A stretch of DNA of 64,000 nucleotides from an uncultured Acidobacteriaceae bacterium (lineage in GTDB: Bacteria > Acidobacteriota > Terriglobia > Terriglobales > Acidobacteriaceae), in contig CALFMO010000043.1 of the NCBI GenBank assembly GCA_937879855.1, forward strand, positions 62,001 to 126,000, in the 5' to 3' direction. Every line of letters begins with the position of its first letter. Position 1 is the stretch's first letter. The notes under the pieces were generated by a model. The model was not told where the DNA came from. It made no database searches and worked only from the letters and a program-made list of their open reading frames with translations. Positions 25,047 through 33,372 of this stretch are shown one piece after another. The position numbers and the translations under genes were made by a program.

Positions 25047-25493
25047 TTATTTCGCCTGCAGCGTTCCTACATACTCGACCAGATTGCTGATTCGCTGCTG
25101 TACCTGCGCCGTGTGACCTTGACTGATGCTGGAGAACAACGGACCCCAAACCGGCATGTCCTCGCTACCGTGGGAGGGCGTGCTGGCCTGTCCCCTGATC
25201 ACCGCGGCAACGTGCTGTGCTGGGTACTTACCGCTATTCTTCTGCGCCAGAAGCGTCAGATCGATGGGCGGAGTCTTCATCGCCGAGGCCGCCGGTCCGT
25301 TGCCCTTGCCATCTTTTCCATGGCAAACAGCGCAATAGCTGACGAACATCTCTTTGCCCGAATCCGCGGGCGCGCGGGCGATGGGTACATGCTTGATTTC
25401 CGGTGCACTTTGCGCCGGAGCCTGCTGTGCCGCTGCACAAACTGAGATTGCCACCAGAATTACCGCCAAACTGATGAATCTTAAAACACGCAT
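25047..25493 (-). CDS. exported mono-haem cytochrome c
   Basis: The 148-residue protein has a signal peptide (VLRFISLAVILVAISVCAAA) and one haem c site YCAVCHGKDGKGNGP. The axial Met is probably in DMPVWGPLF. This is the small class I pattern found in periplasmic electron carriers. It lacks neighbours that would name an oxidase partner. A GGAGGAC site supports ATG 25493. The 279 bp downstream to the prepilin peptidase start show no gene. Confidence 0.9.
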   Translation of the reverse strand: MRVLRFISLAVILVAISVCAAAQQAPAQSAPEIKHVPIARAPADSGKEMFVSYCAVCHGKDGKGNGPAASAMKTPPIDLTLLAQKNSGKYPAQHVAAVIRGQASTPSHGSEDMPVWGPLFSSISQGHTAQVQQRISNLVEYVGTLQAK

Positions 25494-25634
25494 ATCGTCC
25501 TCCTGGGCCCATGTGGCCCACAAACCGTTCAGTGTAAGCGCGGCTCCGAACCCCGACTGTGACCGAGATCACAGCCAAATGTGAGGGCGAATGCGTGAGC
25601 AAACGAGATTCGTGACTCGAATCGGCAGCCGGCT

Positions 25635-26123
25635 TCACGGGAAAACGAAGCGCAATAATTCCCCTTCCAGTGCCGGCGCGGAAGGCTCGTGAAGCGGATG
25701 TTTTCCGTGCCACATTCTCCAGCTCTGGGGAACGAGGCGCGTTTGGGCGGCGGGGATTTCCACCCAACCCTGCTCGGTTTCCTCCCGCAGAAAGACGGAA
25801 AAAGCAGAAGGCGTGGGAATCCTGGCGTCAAAGACCTCCGACTTCCACTCAAACAAACTTGCCGCCAACTTCTCGGTCAGGGACTCGCATGGGTCGAGAA
25901 ACAGAATCCATCCCGCGCGCGCGAACGGGAGATAATCCTGCGGCGAAGAACCAGGCGTGGCAGCAATCACTCTCGCACCGTACTCGCGAGCCAGGCTCAC
26001 CGTAGCGTCACGCGACCCATGGTCGACAACCAGAATGTCGTCGCAAGCGTACAGCGTCTCCAGCGCGCGCCCCAGCCGCAAAGCGTCATTTTCCGTCTGC
26101 AGCAACGCAGTGATGGAAGGCAT
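25635..26123 (-). CDS. short family 2 glycosyltransferase-like protein
   Basis: The 162-residue protein resembles the first half of a GT2 nucleotide-sugar domain: SITALLQTENDALRLGRALE, then ILVVDHGSRDATVSLAREYG (the VDxxSxD pattern) and ILFLDPCESLT, where DPC replaces the usual DxD. It is shorter than active enzymes of the family (about 220-250 residues or more), and the second half is compressed. It may be inactive or a minimal form of the LPS core glucosyltransferase-like type. Confidence 0.65.
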   Translation of the reverse strand: MPSITALLQTENDALRLGRALETLYACDDILVVDHGSRDATVSLAREYGARVIAATPGSSPQDYLPFARAGWILFLDPCESLTEKLAASLFEWKSEVFDARIPTPSAFSVFLREETEQGWVEIPAAQTRLVPQSWRMWHGKHPLHEPSAPALEGELLRFVFP

Positions 26124-26148
26124 GTGGTTGTGAGGCAGAACTGTGTGG

Positions 26149-26168
26149 CGCGGGCGCTCCCGCCCGCG
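26149..26168. repeat. short palindromic repeat (family B-like)
   Basis: CGCGGGCG/CGCCCGCG around CTCC is a near-perfect palindrome of the same general type as the GGCGGGCACTCCTGCCCGCC units at 55-62 kb. It lies between the BON lipoprotein gene and the short glycosyltransferase gene. Confidence 0.5.
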
Positions 26169-26228
26169 TGACTTTATGCGCAATCCGGCAGAACGAGCGG
26201 CGGAGTTTCAACGACGCCGCTGCACTCG

Positions 26229-27338
26229 CTACTGCGAATCCCCCAGCCTCGGCCGGTTAGCATTCGGGTTCGGAGCCTGCACCACCGTAATCGGCGCCTG
26301 CAGCGTGAAATTCAGCACGGTTTCAGAAGGAAGCTTGATTTGCTGGCTCTTGGAAACCTCCTGCGCCCCGGCTCCCACACCCGCACCAGCCGCCGTTCCG
26401 ATCGCCGCGCCCTTGCCGCCACCCGCGATCGCTCCGATGATGCCGCCAATGATGGCTCCGCCACCAACTTTCTCGGCCGTATTCTTGCCGCGCGAACTGC
26501 CTTCTTTCCTGTATTGATCGGTTTGCAGTGTATAAGTCCTGCCGCCGACCGAAAGACTGTCCAATTGCAGGACGACTATCGACTGTCCTTTAAATTTGCC
26601 GGCGCTTTTCACGTCGACCAGGTGACCTGTAACGTCGGCGCCGGCCGGCACTGCTAATTCTCCATCTGAAGTGATGGCAGCGTTGATCGTTGCATGGAAC
26701 ACGTCGCCTGTCTGGTTCTTTTCGCTGTCAATGGGATCGACGAGACGAATTGCCAACTGTGTTCCCTGGTCGATAATCAACTTCCTGGGCGGCGGCGGAG
26801 GCGGCGGAGCATTCTGCACCGCTGTATTTGCTGGCGGAACCGGTGGCGCGGCGTCTGCGGGAGGCTGATTGTCAGCACTCATCTGGTGTGATCCCGCGTC
26901 ATTCGCAGAATTTCCGGCAGCGGAATCTTCCGAGGGACGAGCCCGGTGAGTTCTTCTGGGGGTGCTTTTTTCCGCGCGTACAGGGCTGGGAGGCGGAGTG
27001 CTGGAAGCTTCCATTTCAGCAGCTTCGGGAACTGCAGCAGCCGGCTTCTCATTCCCGACCTGCAGATTGTTGATGATCTGTTTTACTCCGGGTATAGACG
27101 CGGCCTGACGGCTCGCCGCCTGCCGCTGAGCATCGTTGTCGACAACGCCCGCAAGCGTTACCGTGCCATTGTCGGCCTGCACCGTGAGTTGCTTGCTTGC
27201 GAGCCCGGAATCCTGGCTGAATTTATTTTGAATGTCGCTGGAAATCTTCGCGTCATCCGGCTTCCGAGCGCAACTTGCGGCAAACGTCAGAACTATGACG
27301 AAAACATAAACGTAAATATGCTGGGACGGTCTTTTCAT
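26229..27338 (-). CDS. BON-domain lipoprotein with glycine-zipper segment
   Basis: The 369-residue protein has a lipoprotein signal (VFVIVLTFAASC), a BON domain (DDAKISSDIQNKFSQDSGLA; LTVQADNGTVTLAGVVDND), a Pro/Ala-rich middle with a run of prolines, a beta-rich domain (GTQLAIRLVDPIDSEKNQTG) and a Gly-rich zipper of the SurA-antigen/YMGG type (GGGAIIGGIIGAIAGG). It probably sits in the outer membrane or periplasm and binds membrane or peptidoglycan. ATG 27338 starts the signal peptide. Confidence 0.85.
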   Translation of the reverse strand: MKRPSQHIYVYVFVIVLTFAASCARKPDDAKISSDIQNKFSQDSGLASKQLTVQADNGTVTLAGVVDNDAQRQAASRQAASIPGVKQIINNLQVGNEKPAAAVPEAAEMEASSTPPPSPVRAEKSTPRRTHRARPSEDSAAGNSANDAGSHQMSADNQPPADAAPPVPPANTAVQNAPPPPPPPRKLIIDQGTQLAIRLVDPIDSEKNQTGDVFHATINAAITSDGELAVPAGADVTGHLVDVKSAGKFKGQSIVVLQLDSLSVGGRTYTLQTDQYRKEGSSRGKNTAEKVGGGAIIGGIIGAIAGGGKGAAIGTAAGAGVGAGAQEVSKSQQIKLPSETVLNFTLQAPITVVQAPNPNANRPRLGDSQ

Positions 27339-27485
27339 AATCAACTCCGGAAAATGGCCAGAACAAATGAGCCTGAATTGCAATTCCATTTTAGATGCGT
27401 TGAGAGGTTCTTGCAGATGTAAATGAGGAGCTAGCGAGGTACCGGAAAATTACTGGAAAATGTCTGAGGGCGCGAACCGCAAACT

Positions 27486-27532
27486 GTAGCGCCGGCGTCC
27501 CGCCGGCTGTCGCGAGAGCGTCTCGCTCTCGC
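27486..27532. repeat. REP-like palindromic repeat (family A)
   Basis: GTAGCGCCGGCGTCCCGCCGGC (first hairpin) is followed by CGCGAGAGCGTCTCGCTCTCGC (second hairpin). The first half matches, in inverted orientation, the right half of the 45-bp units at 49377 and 50123. It sits between two minus-strand genes. Confidence 0.7.
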
Positions 27533-27538
27533 ACCCTC

Positions 27539-28063
27539 CTAGTGAATGAACTTATAGTCGACGATCGACGCCGCCAGTTCACCGCTCTGGTCTTCCGGCG
27601 GAGTATCCTTGGCGCGCATCACTCGCCCCTGGCAGAGCACATTGCTGTTCTTCTGTCCGGAAATTTCTTCCGGCATCTCGAACACCATCTCGATCAACGC
27701 ATTGATTGGCAATTGCTGTGGACCGTTGAACAGCACGCCGCTTTGGCTGATGTTTTCGATGATTCCTTCGTACCACGTGCTGGTCTTGTTGACCCGGTAG
27801 CGCAGTGGAATATCGAGCTTCAGACGGCGCGCTCGCGGCACCCACGAAGGCCGCTTCTCGCGGGCATGACTGCGCCGGACGGTAGTCTCGGGCTTGCTGT
27901 GCTCCACGCGCTCGGTGCGGCGCATGGTAGCCCAGTCATACTTGTATTCCGCGGCGCACAGCAGGCAGACCTGGTAATAGTTGCCATCGCCACCACGGCG
28001 CGGCCAGGAGAATTCGTGGGAGCAGCGCCCTAGCATAAGCACATCCATGAATTTTTGCGGCAT
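27539..28063 (-). CDS. PilZ-domain protein with N-terminal Cys/His segment
   Basis: The 174-residue protein opens with RCSHEFSWPRRGG...CLLCAAEYKYDW, a Cys-His...Cys-x2-Cys pattern that could bind zinc. A PilZ-like domain follows: RARRLKLDIPLRYRV, then IIENISQSGVLFNGP, with the Arg and NxSxxG elements in place of the canonical DxSxxG. It may bind cyclic di-GMP, but the substitution of Asp makes this uncertain. A GGAAG site stands upstream of the ATG. Confidence 0.72.
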   Translation of the reverse strand: MPQKFMDVLMLGRCSHEFSWPRRGGDGNYYQVCLLCAAEYKYDWATMRRTERVEHSKPETTVRRSHAREKRPSWVPRARRLKLDIPLRYRVNKTSTWYEGIIENISQSGVLFNGPQQLPINALIEMVFEMPEEISGQKNSNVLCQGRVMRAKDTPPEDQSGELAASIVDYKFIH

Positions 28064-28295
28064 GTTATAACTTCCGGGTTAACGAACCCTCGGATGCAGG
28101 CTCATCATCTCGCGAACGTTTTCCTTTGAACAGGTTACTTTCGTGCACGCCGACTGCACCGATCGCATTAAGGCCCACAGGATGAATCACTTATATTGTG
28201 GATTGTTTCTCAGGATCCTTTCACCGAAGTTTCTGACCGAACAAGCCCCCTTCTGAGTCCATTCATCCGCCATTCCATCCGTGTATCATCGCCCC

Positions 28296-29717
28296 ATGGA
28301 CGGCACTTCGGATGTGACTGCCTTCATCCTCGCCGGCGGCAAAAGCACGCGCATGGGCACCGATAAGGCGTTCGCCGCGCTCGACGGCCGGACATTGCTG
28401 GCGCGAGCCTTAGAGTTGGCGCACTCTGTCACTTCCGACGTACGCATCGTGGGCGATCCCGCCAAGTTCGCGCGGTTTGCGCCGGTGGTCGAGGATTTGT
28501 TTCCCGAGTGCGGACCGCTGGGAGGAATCCACGCCGCGCTGCGATCATCGCAGTCCGATCTGAACCTCATCCTCGCCGTGGACGTTTCCTTCGTGTCGAC
28601 GGAGCTGTTGCAGTATCTGCTCCGCCGGGCCAGAAGTTCCGCCGCCGCGACAGTGACGGTGGTACGGGCGAGTGGAGGGCACCAGCCTTTATGCGCTGTC
28701 TACCGCCGGGAATTCGCCGATGCCGCAGAGGCGGCTCTCGCTGCCGGCCGCTACAAGATCGATCCGCTTTTCGCCAGGCAACGAACCCTGGTCATCGACG
28801 AAGACGAACTGAACGGCGCTGGCTTTTCCTCAAACATGTTCCGCAACTTGAACACGCCGGAAGAACTGGCCGATGCGAGTGGCGAAATCGACAGCCACGT
28901 TTCAAGATCGGCCGAACAACCCTCTGAAACCGAAGGCCAGCCGGCTCTCAAGCATGCCGACTCCAGCACCACTCCCTACATCGAGTTCAAAGATGTTTCC
29001 AAAGCATTTGGCAGCAACGTCGTGCTCGATCACGTCAGCTTCAACGTGCTTCCCGCGGAAACCGTTTGCATTCTCGGACGCAGCGGCGTGGGCAAATCGG
29101 TGTCGTTGCACCACATTATGGGATTTCTGAAGCCCGACTCAGGGCGTGTCATCGTTGCCGGAGAGGACATCACCGAATACACCGAGGTGCAACTGGAACT
29201 GATTCGCAAAAAAGTCACCATGGTCTTTCAGAACGGCGCGCTCTTCGACTCCTTAACTGTCGGCGAAAACGTGGCATTTCCCCTGCGCGAATCGCGGGAA
29301 CTCGATGAAGAGCAGACCTACCAGATTATCGACGGCCTTTTGCAAATGGTGGGCGTGCAGGACATGCGCGACTTGCTGCCTTCCGACCTTTCGACCGGAA
29401 TGAAGCGCTCCGTCGCTATTGCCCGCGCATTGGCCGCGCGTCCGGAATGTGTGCTCTACGATGAGCCAACTACGATGGTCGATCCGCTGATGGCGCAATT
29501 GCTGGGCGACCTGATCAAGCGCCTCAAGATTCAACTGAACCTGACCAGCATCGTCGTCACCCATGACATGCGGCTAGCCAAGAAGCTAGCCGATCGAGTC
29601 GTCTTCCTGCACGAAGGCAAAGCCATCTTCTTCGGCCCCTACAGCGAGATGGAAAAATCCCCAGAGCCAATCATCCAAGAATTTCTGGAACTGGACGAAC
29701 TAAAGCTGGAAGCCTAA
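28296..29717 (+). CDS. fusion of MobA-type nucleotidyltransferase and MlaF-type ABC ATPase
   Basis: This 473-residue single reading frame has two complete domains. Residues 6-195 are a MobA-like molybdenum cofactor guanylyltransferase: LAGGKSTRMGTDKAF, FPECGPLGGIHAAL, GGHQPLCAVYRR and FRNLNTPEEL. After a hydrophilic linker of about 35 residues, residues 228-473 form an ABC ATPase: Walker A GRSGVGKS, Q-loop VFQNGALFDSLTVGENVAFPL, signature LSTGMKRSVAIARAL, Walker B CVLYDEPTT and the switch VVTHD. The ATPase is closest in pattern to MlaF, which powers phospholipid transport. No permease or MlaD gene is adjacent. ATG 28296 is preferred to GTG 28281. How the halves cooperate is unknown. Confidence 0.87.
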   Translation: MDGTSDVTAFILAGGKSTRMGTDKAFAALDGRTLLARALELAHSVTSDVRIVGDPAKFARFAPVVEDLFPECGPLGGIHAALRSSQSDLNLILAVDVSFVSTELLQYLLRRARSSAAATVTVVRASGGHQPLCAVYRREFADAAEAALAAGRYKIDPLFARQRTLVIDEDELNGAGFSSNMFRNLNTPEELADASGEIDSHVSRSAEQPSETEGQPALKHADSSTTPYIEFKDVSKAFGSNVVLDHVSFNVLPAETVCILGRSGVGKSVSLHHIMGFLKPDSGRVIVAGEDITEYTEVQLELIRKKVTMVFQNGALFDSLTVGENVAFPLRESRELDEEQTYQIIDGLLQMVGVQDMRDLLPSDLSTGMKRSVAIARALAARPECVLYDEPTTMVDPLMAQLLGDLIKRLKIQLNLTSIVVTHDMRLAKKLADRVVFLHEGKAIFFGPYSEMEKSPEPIIQEFLELDELKLEA

Positions 29718-29722
29718 GAACT

Positions 29723-29760
29723 CACGTAGCGACAGCCGCCTCGGCTGTCCCGGCAAGGCG
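29723..29760. repeat. GC-rich intergenic hairpin
   Basis: ACAGCCG/CGGCTGT around CCT forms a short stem just after the MobA-ABC gene and could serve as a terminator. A run of CACTGGCCACTGACCACTGATCACTAGCCACTG micro-repeats follows at about 29803-29836, next to the riboflavin synthase stop. Confidence 0.45.
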
Positions 29761-29837
29761 AAGCCAGCCGGCCGGAGGAAAAAGGACGAGTTAGCAAGAA
29801 TCACTGGCCACTGACCACTGATCACTAGCCACTGCCT

Positions 29838-30479
29838 TCAAAACCCTTGCTCCACCAACTGCTCAATGGTCAGTGAACTTTCGCCATCACCCTTCATCAT
29901 CTTCTCAACGTACTTCGCGATCAGATCGGCTTCCAGGTTGACCGGGTCACCGGACTTCAGCGAATGCAGGTTCGTCATCTCCACCGTGTGCGGAATAATG
30001 GCAATCGTGCACTGGTTTTTCTCCAGCTGCGCAACCGTGAGACTGATGCCTTCGATCGAAATCGACCCCTTGTAGACGGTGTACTTCTCGACATCAGACG
30101 GAAGCTCAATGTGCAGCCACCAATTGTCCGAATCGGCGATGCGTTCAAACGCAGTCAGCTTGCCCACTCCATCAACGTGGCCTTGCACGATGTGGCCTCC
30201 GAACCGGCCGTCCGCCTTCATGGGCAGCTCAAGATTCACCAGGGCGCCTTCATGAATGCGTGAGAACGAAGTCCGCGCCCAGGTCTCCGGCGCCAAATCG
30301 GCGCAAAACGATCCCGGCTTGATATCGAGAGCAGTCAGGCACACTCCGCTTACCGACACGCTGTTGCCAGTCTGCAATTCCTTCGGAGCATTTTCGGCAG
30401 CGACGGTGATGCGCCGATTTTCGCCGCGCTGTTCAATACGAGTAATCCGTCCAACTTCTTCCACAATGCCAGTAAACAT
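29838..30479 (-). CDS. ribE: riboflavin synthase (alpha subunit)
   Basis: The 213-residue enzyme makes riboflavin by dismutation of two 6,7-dimethyl-8-ribityllumazine molecules. It begins with the classic MFTGIVEEVGRITRI and shows the two tandem lumazine-binding halves: CLTALDIKPGSFCADLAPET with GRFGGHIVQGHVDG, and the second half SIEGISLTVAQLEKNQ with IPHTVEMTNL. It is complete. ribD lies about 400 bp upstream on the same strand, so a partly scattered riboflavin locus is likely. No FMN riboswitch was recognised. Confidence 0.96.
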   Translation of the reverse strand: MFTGIVEEVGRITRIEQRGENRRITVAAENAPKELQTGNSVSVSGVCLTALDIKPGSFCADLAPETWARTSFSRIHEGALVNLELPMKADGRFGGHIVQGHVDGVGKLTAFERIADSDNWWLHIELPSDVEKYTVYKGSISIEGISLTVAQLEKNQCTIAIIPHTVEMTNLHSLKSGDPVNLEADLIAKYVEKMMKGDGESSLTIEQLVEQGF

Positions 30480-30588
30480 GAGTACCTCTCGGATGACAAA
30501 ACATCATAAACCCATTCAGGACACACACCGCGCAAACTGTTGGATAGAGGGTCATTTCGATTTCCCTACAGACGGGTGGCGTGAGAGC

Positions 30589-30810
30589 ATGGCTGGCATG
30601 GGACATGACAACATACGAAACCATCCGTTCTTGTGCTTGGCCCTCTCGCTGATTCCGTTATCCCTCGCTATATACGGCACGGTCACTGGAACCGCGATGA
30701 TGAAAAGATCAAAGGTAGAGCGTGCGAAGAATCCAATTGAATATTGGCTTGTGCTCGTGTTTGAGTATGGCCTTTTTGCTTGGTTATTCATCACTGCGAT
30801 TTCAAACTGA
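30589..30810 (+). CDS. possible small membrane protein
   Basis: This frame of 73 residues has two hydrophobic helices (FLCLALSLIPLSLAIYGTVTG and EYWLVLVFEYGLFAWLFITAI) separated by a charged loop. This is the pattern of a real small membrane protein rather than chance. The frame is open further upstream, but that part overlaps the riboflavin synthase gene. No strong ribosome site is seen at 30589. No family is recognised. Confidence 0.5.
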   Translation: MAGMGHDNIRNHPFLCLALSLIPLSLAIYGTVTGTAMMKRSKVERAKNPIEYWLVLVFEYGLFAWLFITAISN

Positions 30811-30831
30811 CCCACTACCAACTTTTGGGGT

Positions 30832-30861
30832 TCCTTCGTACCTTCGTGTCCTTGGTGGTTT
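30832..30861. repeat. 'ccttcgtgtccttggtgg' degenerate repeat
   Basis: TTCCTTCGTACCTTCGTGTC then CTTGGTGGTT is the inverted form of the phrase at about 47607 (ACCACCAAGGACACGAAG) and resembles the icd-mdh gap at 608-690. It lies between the small membrane protein and ribD. Confidence 0.5.
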
Positions 30862-30887
30862 ATGCTCTGTGCTTTTCCCGATAAAAG

Positions 30888-32096
30888 TCATTCCCCGTAA
30901 GGATCCCGCAGATACCCCTCCACCGCGAAGTCCTCTCCGAAACGATGCAGTTGGATGTGCTTGACCTGCGCGGCCTGGTTCATGTGGTGGAAGCCGGCTC
31001 CGGCCGCGAACGGAATCGAGCCTGAGCCCGCCAGAATTTTCGGCGCGTAATACAAAAAAACTTTGTCCACGACATTCGACGCCAGCGCCGTCCAGTTCAC
31101 TGTGGCCCCGCCTTCGATCATCACCGATGTGATTTCGAGTTCTCCCAAACGCCGCAAAATGGCGGATAGATCAGGGCGACCGTCCGGTTCGACCGCAGGA
31201 ACAATCTCGATGCGGATTCCAATTGCTTCGAGTTGGGCTCTCTTCTGCTCGTCTGCCGAAGAGCAGAAGACCAGCACGTCATTGGTTCGCTCTGCCGCCA
31301 CGTTTTGCACCAGGCGCGATTCCACCGGCAGGCGCAGGCGCGAGTCGAGAATGACGCGCAGCAACCGGCGTCGCCGCGGTCGCCCGCTGCGGTCGGTGAG
31401 CATCGGGTTATCCGAGAGAATCGTTCCCGCCCCAACCATCAGCGCGTCGTTCTGGTGCCGTAGTTCCTGCACGTGCGCGCGCGCGACTTCGCTCGTAACC
31501 CATCCGCCAGCGGGAATGCCCGCGGCATGGGTGCCCCATGTCTCGCTTCCTTTGCGAGACATGGGAGCGTGTTCCAGCACCTCGGCAGGTGGCGGAGCGA
31601 TCTTGCCATCGAGCGTCATAGCCGCCTTCAGCGTCACCAGCGGCCTGCCATGACGGATGTAGCGCGCGAATGCCTCATTTAATCGCCGAGCCTGCTCTTC
31701 CAAACCGCCGACTTCGACGTGGACACCGGCGGCGCGCAGTTTCTCAAATCCTTGCCCGCTGACCTTTGGATTCGGGTCGGGCATGGAAGCCACCACGCGC
31801 TGGATTCCCGCGCCAATCAGCGCATCCGTGCAAGGTGGCGTGCGTCCCTGATGAGCGTGCGGTTCGAGGTTGATGTAAAGAGTCCCGCCGCGAGCTTTTT
31901 CCCCAGCCGCTTCCAGGGCGAGAATCTCGGCGTGCTTCATACCGCTGTAGGCGTAACTTCCGATGCCGACGACGTTGCCTTCCGAATCCGCAATTACAGC
32001 CCCAACGTACGGATTCGGCGAGGCCAGTCCCAGCCCCTGGCGCGCGAGTTCCAGCGCACGCTGGAGAAGCGCATCGTCTGCGGAGTGAGATGTCAT
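30888..32096 (-). CDS. ribD: bifunctional riboflavin biosynthesis deaminase/reductase
   Basis: The 402-residue RibD has an N-terminal pyrimidine deaminase and a C-terminal reductase that act on consecutive riboflavin precursors. Visible blocks: ASPNPYVGAVI, the metal His/Glu in KHAEILAL and EPHAHQGRTPPC, then the reductase LKAAMTLDGKIA and TSVMIEGGATVNWTAL. Two oddities: the first zinc Cys of the usual PC-x8-C motif is His (residue 80), and a palindromic repeat is read in frame at residues 177-188, inside an extra stretch of about 30 residues between the domains. The enzyme may still work, as the extra piece is at a domain junction. Confidence 0.93.
   Translation of the reverse strand: MTSHSADDALLQRALELARQGLGLASPNPYVGAVIADSEGNVVGIGSYAYSGMKHAEILALEAAGEKARGGTLYINLEPHAHQGRTPPCTDALIGAGIQRVVASMPDPNPKVSGQGFEKLRAAGVHVEVGGLEEQARRLNEAFARYIRHGRPLVTLKAAMTLDGKIAPPPAEVLEHAPMSRKGSETWGTHAAGIPAGGWVTSEVARAHVQELRHQNDALMVGAGTILSDNPMLTDRSGRPRRRRLLRVILDSRLRLPVESRLVQNVAAERTNDVLVFCSSADEQKRAQLEAIGIRIEIVPAVEPDGRPDLSAILRRLGELEITSVMIEGGATVNWTALASNVVDKVFLYYAPKILAGSGSIPFAAGAGFHHMNQAAQVKHIQLHRFGEDFAVEGYLRDPYGE
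31531..31566. repeat. palindromic repeat (family C) inside ribD
   Basis: CCCATGTCTCGC (31535-31546) and GCGAGACATGGG (31554-31565) form a perfect 12-bp stem with a 7-bp loop, preceded by GGGTGC. The same GGGTGCCCC-plus-hairpin layout is found at 36335 and 37131 in intergenic DNA. Here it lies within the coding frame. Confidence 0.8.
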
Positions 32097-32200
32097 TCAG
32101 GAAGAAATCTTGCGGCCCAGTTCGTCTCGGCGTACTTCGCGGCCTTGCTCAGCGTTCTCCGCGGTTAAAAGCTTTTTCCTAAAAACAGCGCCTCAGGTCG

Positions 32201-32413
32201 CTACGTCCGACGCGGTGGAAAGCAACGATACGAATCCTCTTCGATCTCGGCAACGGCCGCCCCGCTGCGTCCCTTGGGACCACGCCGCAGCGGCGCCATC
32301 GCATAGGCATAAGGATCCCCTGGAGGCGTGGGCTTCCTGCCCAGCAGCCGCTTCAGGAAGTCGAGTGCAGTTCTGAATCGCGACCGCTTCTCACCAGCAT
32401 CGGAAATGGGCAC
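32201..32413 (-). CDS. small basic protein between ftsY and ribD
   Basis: This 70-residue protein is rich in Arg, Lys and Pro (FRTALDFLKRLLGRKPTPPG). Its start is 3 bp past the ftsY stop on the same strand, which argues for translation coupled to ftsY. No family is recognised. It could be membrane-surface associated through the amphipathic helix TALDFLKRLLG. Confidence 0.6.
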   Translation of the reverse strand: MPISDAGEKRSRFRTALDFLKRLLGRKPTPPGDPYAYAMAPLRRGPKGRSGAAVAEIEEDSYRCFPPRRT

Positions 32414-32415
32414 TC

Positions 32416-33372
32416 CTATTCAAACAACGAATCCACAAATTCTTTGGGATCAAACGGCAGCAAGTCCCCCGCTTTTTCTCCCACGCCAACATACCGCACC
32501 GGCAGCCCGAGTTCGCCCGAGATTGCCACCACCACGCCGCCTTTCGCAGTGCCATCCAGTTTCGTCAGGACGATCCCAGTGACACCGGCCGACTCGGTAA
32601 ACATGCGCGCCTGCTGCAAACCATTTTGCCCGGTAGTCGCGTCCATCACAAGCAAAGTTTCGTGCGGCGCTCCGGGAATGATGCGCTGTGCAGTCCGCCG
32701 CATCTTGTCGAGCTCCGACATCAGGCTGCTCTTCGTATGCAACCGGCCTGCGGTGTCGACCACAACATAGTCAGCCTTGCGCGCCACCGCGGCCTGCAGC
32801 GCGTCGAACAAGACGGCCGACGGATCGCCTCCGGGCTTAGTCTTGATCACTTCCGTGCCAGTGCGCGATCCCCAGATTTCAAGCTGATCAATAGCGGCGG
32901 CGCGAAACGTGTCAGCCGCGCACAGCAGCACGTTCTTGCCCTGCGAGCGAAACACCTGCGAAAGTTTGCCGATGGTTGTGGTCTTGCCCGTGCCATTCAC
33001 ACCGACCACCAGAATCACCTCTGGCGTGCCATCCACTTTGCTGACTGGCCGCGAATTCGCCGTGCTCAAAATTGCAAGCAGCTCCTCTTTCAGCAGCCGC
33101 TTGAGTTCCGCCACATCCCGAATCTGCTTGTAGTTAGCCTTCTCGCGCAGCTTGCCCAGAACCTGCTGGGTAGTCGCGCTGCCCAGATCGGCGGCGATGA
33201 GCGTGGCCTCGAGATCGTCGAGCGTATTTGCATCGATCTCTTTGCCGATGGAGACGACTTCGTCGATGCGCTCCGCCAGATTTTCGCGCGTGCGCGTGAC
33301 CGCCTGCTTCATGCGATCCATGAAGCTGGGCTTCTGTTCTTCCGTAAGACTGCCAAACAACGTCTGAATCAT
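32416..33372 (-). CDS. ftsY: signal recognition particle receptor FtsY
   Basis: The 318-residue GTPase docks SRP-ribosome complexes at the membrane for co-translational insertion. It consists of the N and G domains only; the acidic A domain of E. coli FtsY is missing, as in many bacteria. Motifs: GVNGTGKTTTIGKL (G1), LLCAADTFRAAAIDQL, VVDTAGRLHTKSSLM (G3), TKLDGTAKGG (G4) and the closing GVGEKAGDLLPFDPKEFVD. The small protein gene follows 2 bp after its stop. Confidence 0.96.
   Translation of the reverse strand: MIQTLFGSLTEEQKPSFMDRMKQAVTRTRENLAERIDEVVSIGKEIDANTLDDLEATLIAADLGSATTQQVLGKLREKANYKQIRDVAELKRLLKEELLAILSTANSRPVSKVDGTPEVILVVGVNGTGKTTTIGKLSQVFRSQGKNVLLCAADTFRAAAIDQLEIWGSRTGTEVIKTKPGGDPSAVLFDALQAAVARKADYVVVDTAGRLHTKSSLMSELDKMRRTAQRIIPGAPHETLLVMDATTGQNGLQQARMFTESAGVTGIVLTKLDGTAKGGVVVAISGELGLPVRYVGVGEKAGDLLPFDPKEFVDSLFE

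Noticed and set aside
28064..30887. An FMN riboswitch or moco riboswitch near the riboflavin and MobA genes
   Set aside because: The leader of ribE is only about 100 bp and the leader upstream of the MobA fusion shows no recognisable conserved FMN or moco aptamer; nothing could be supported.
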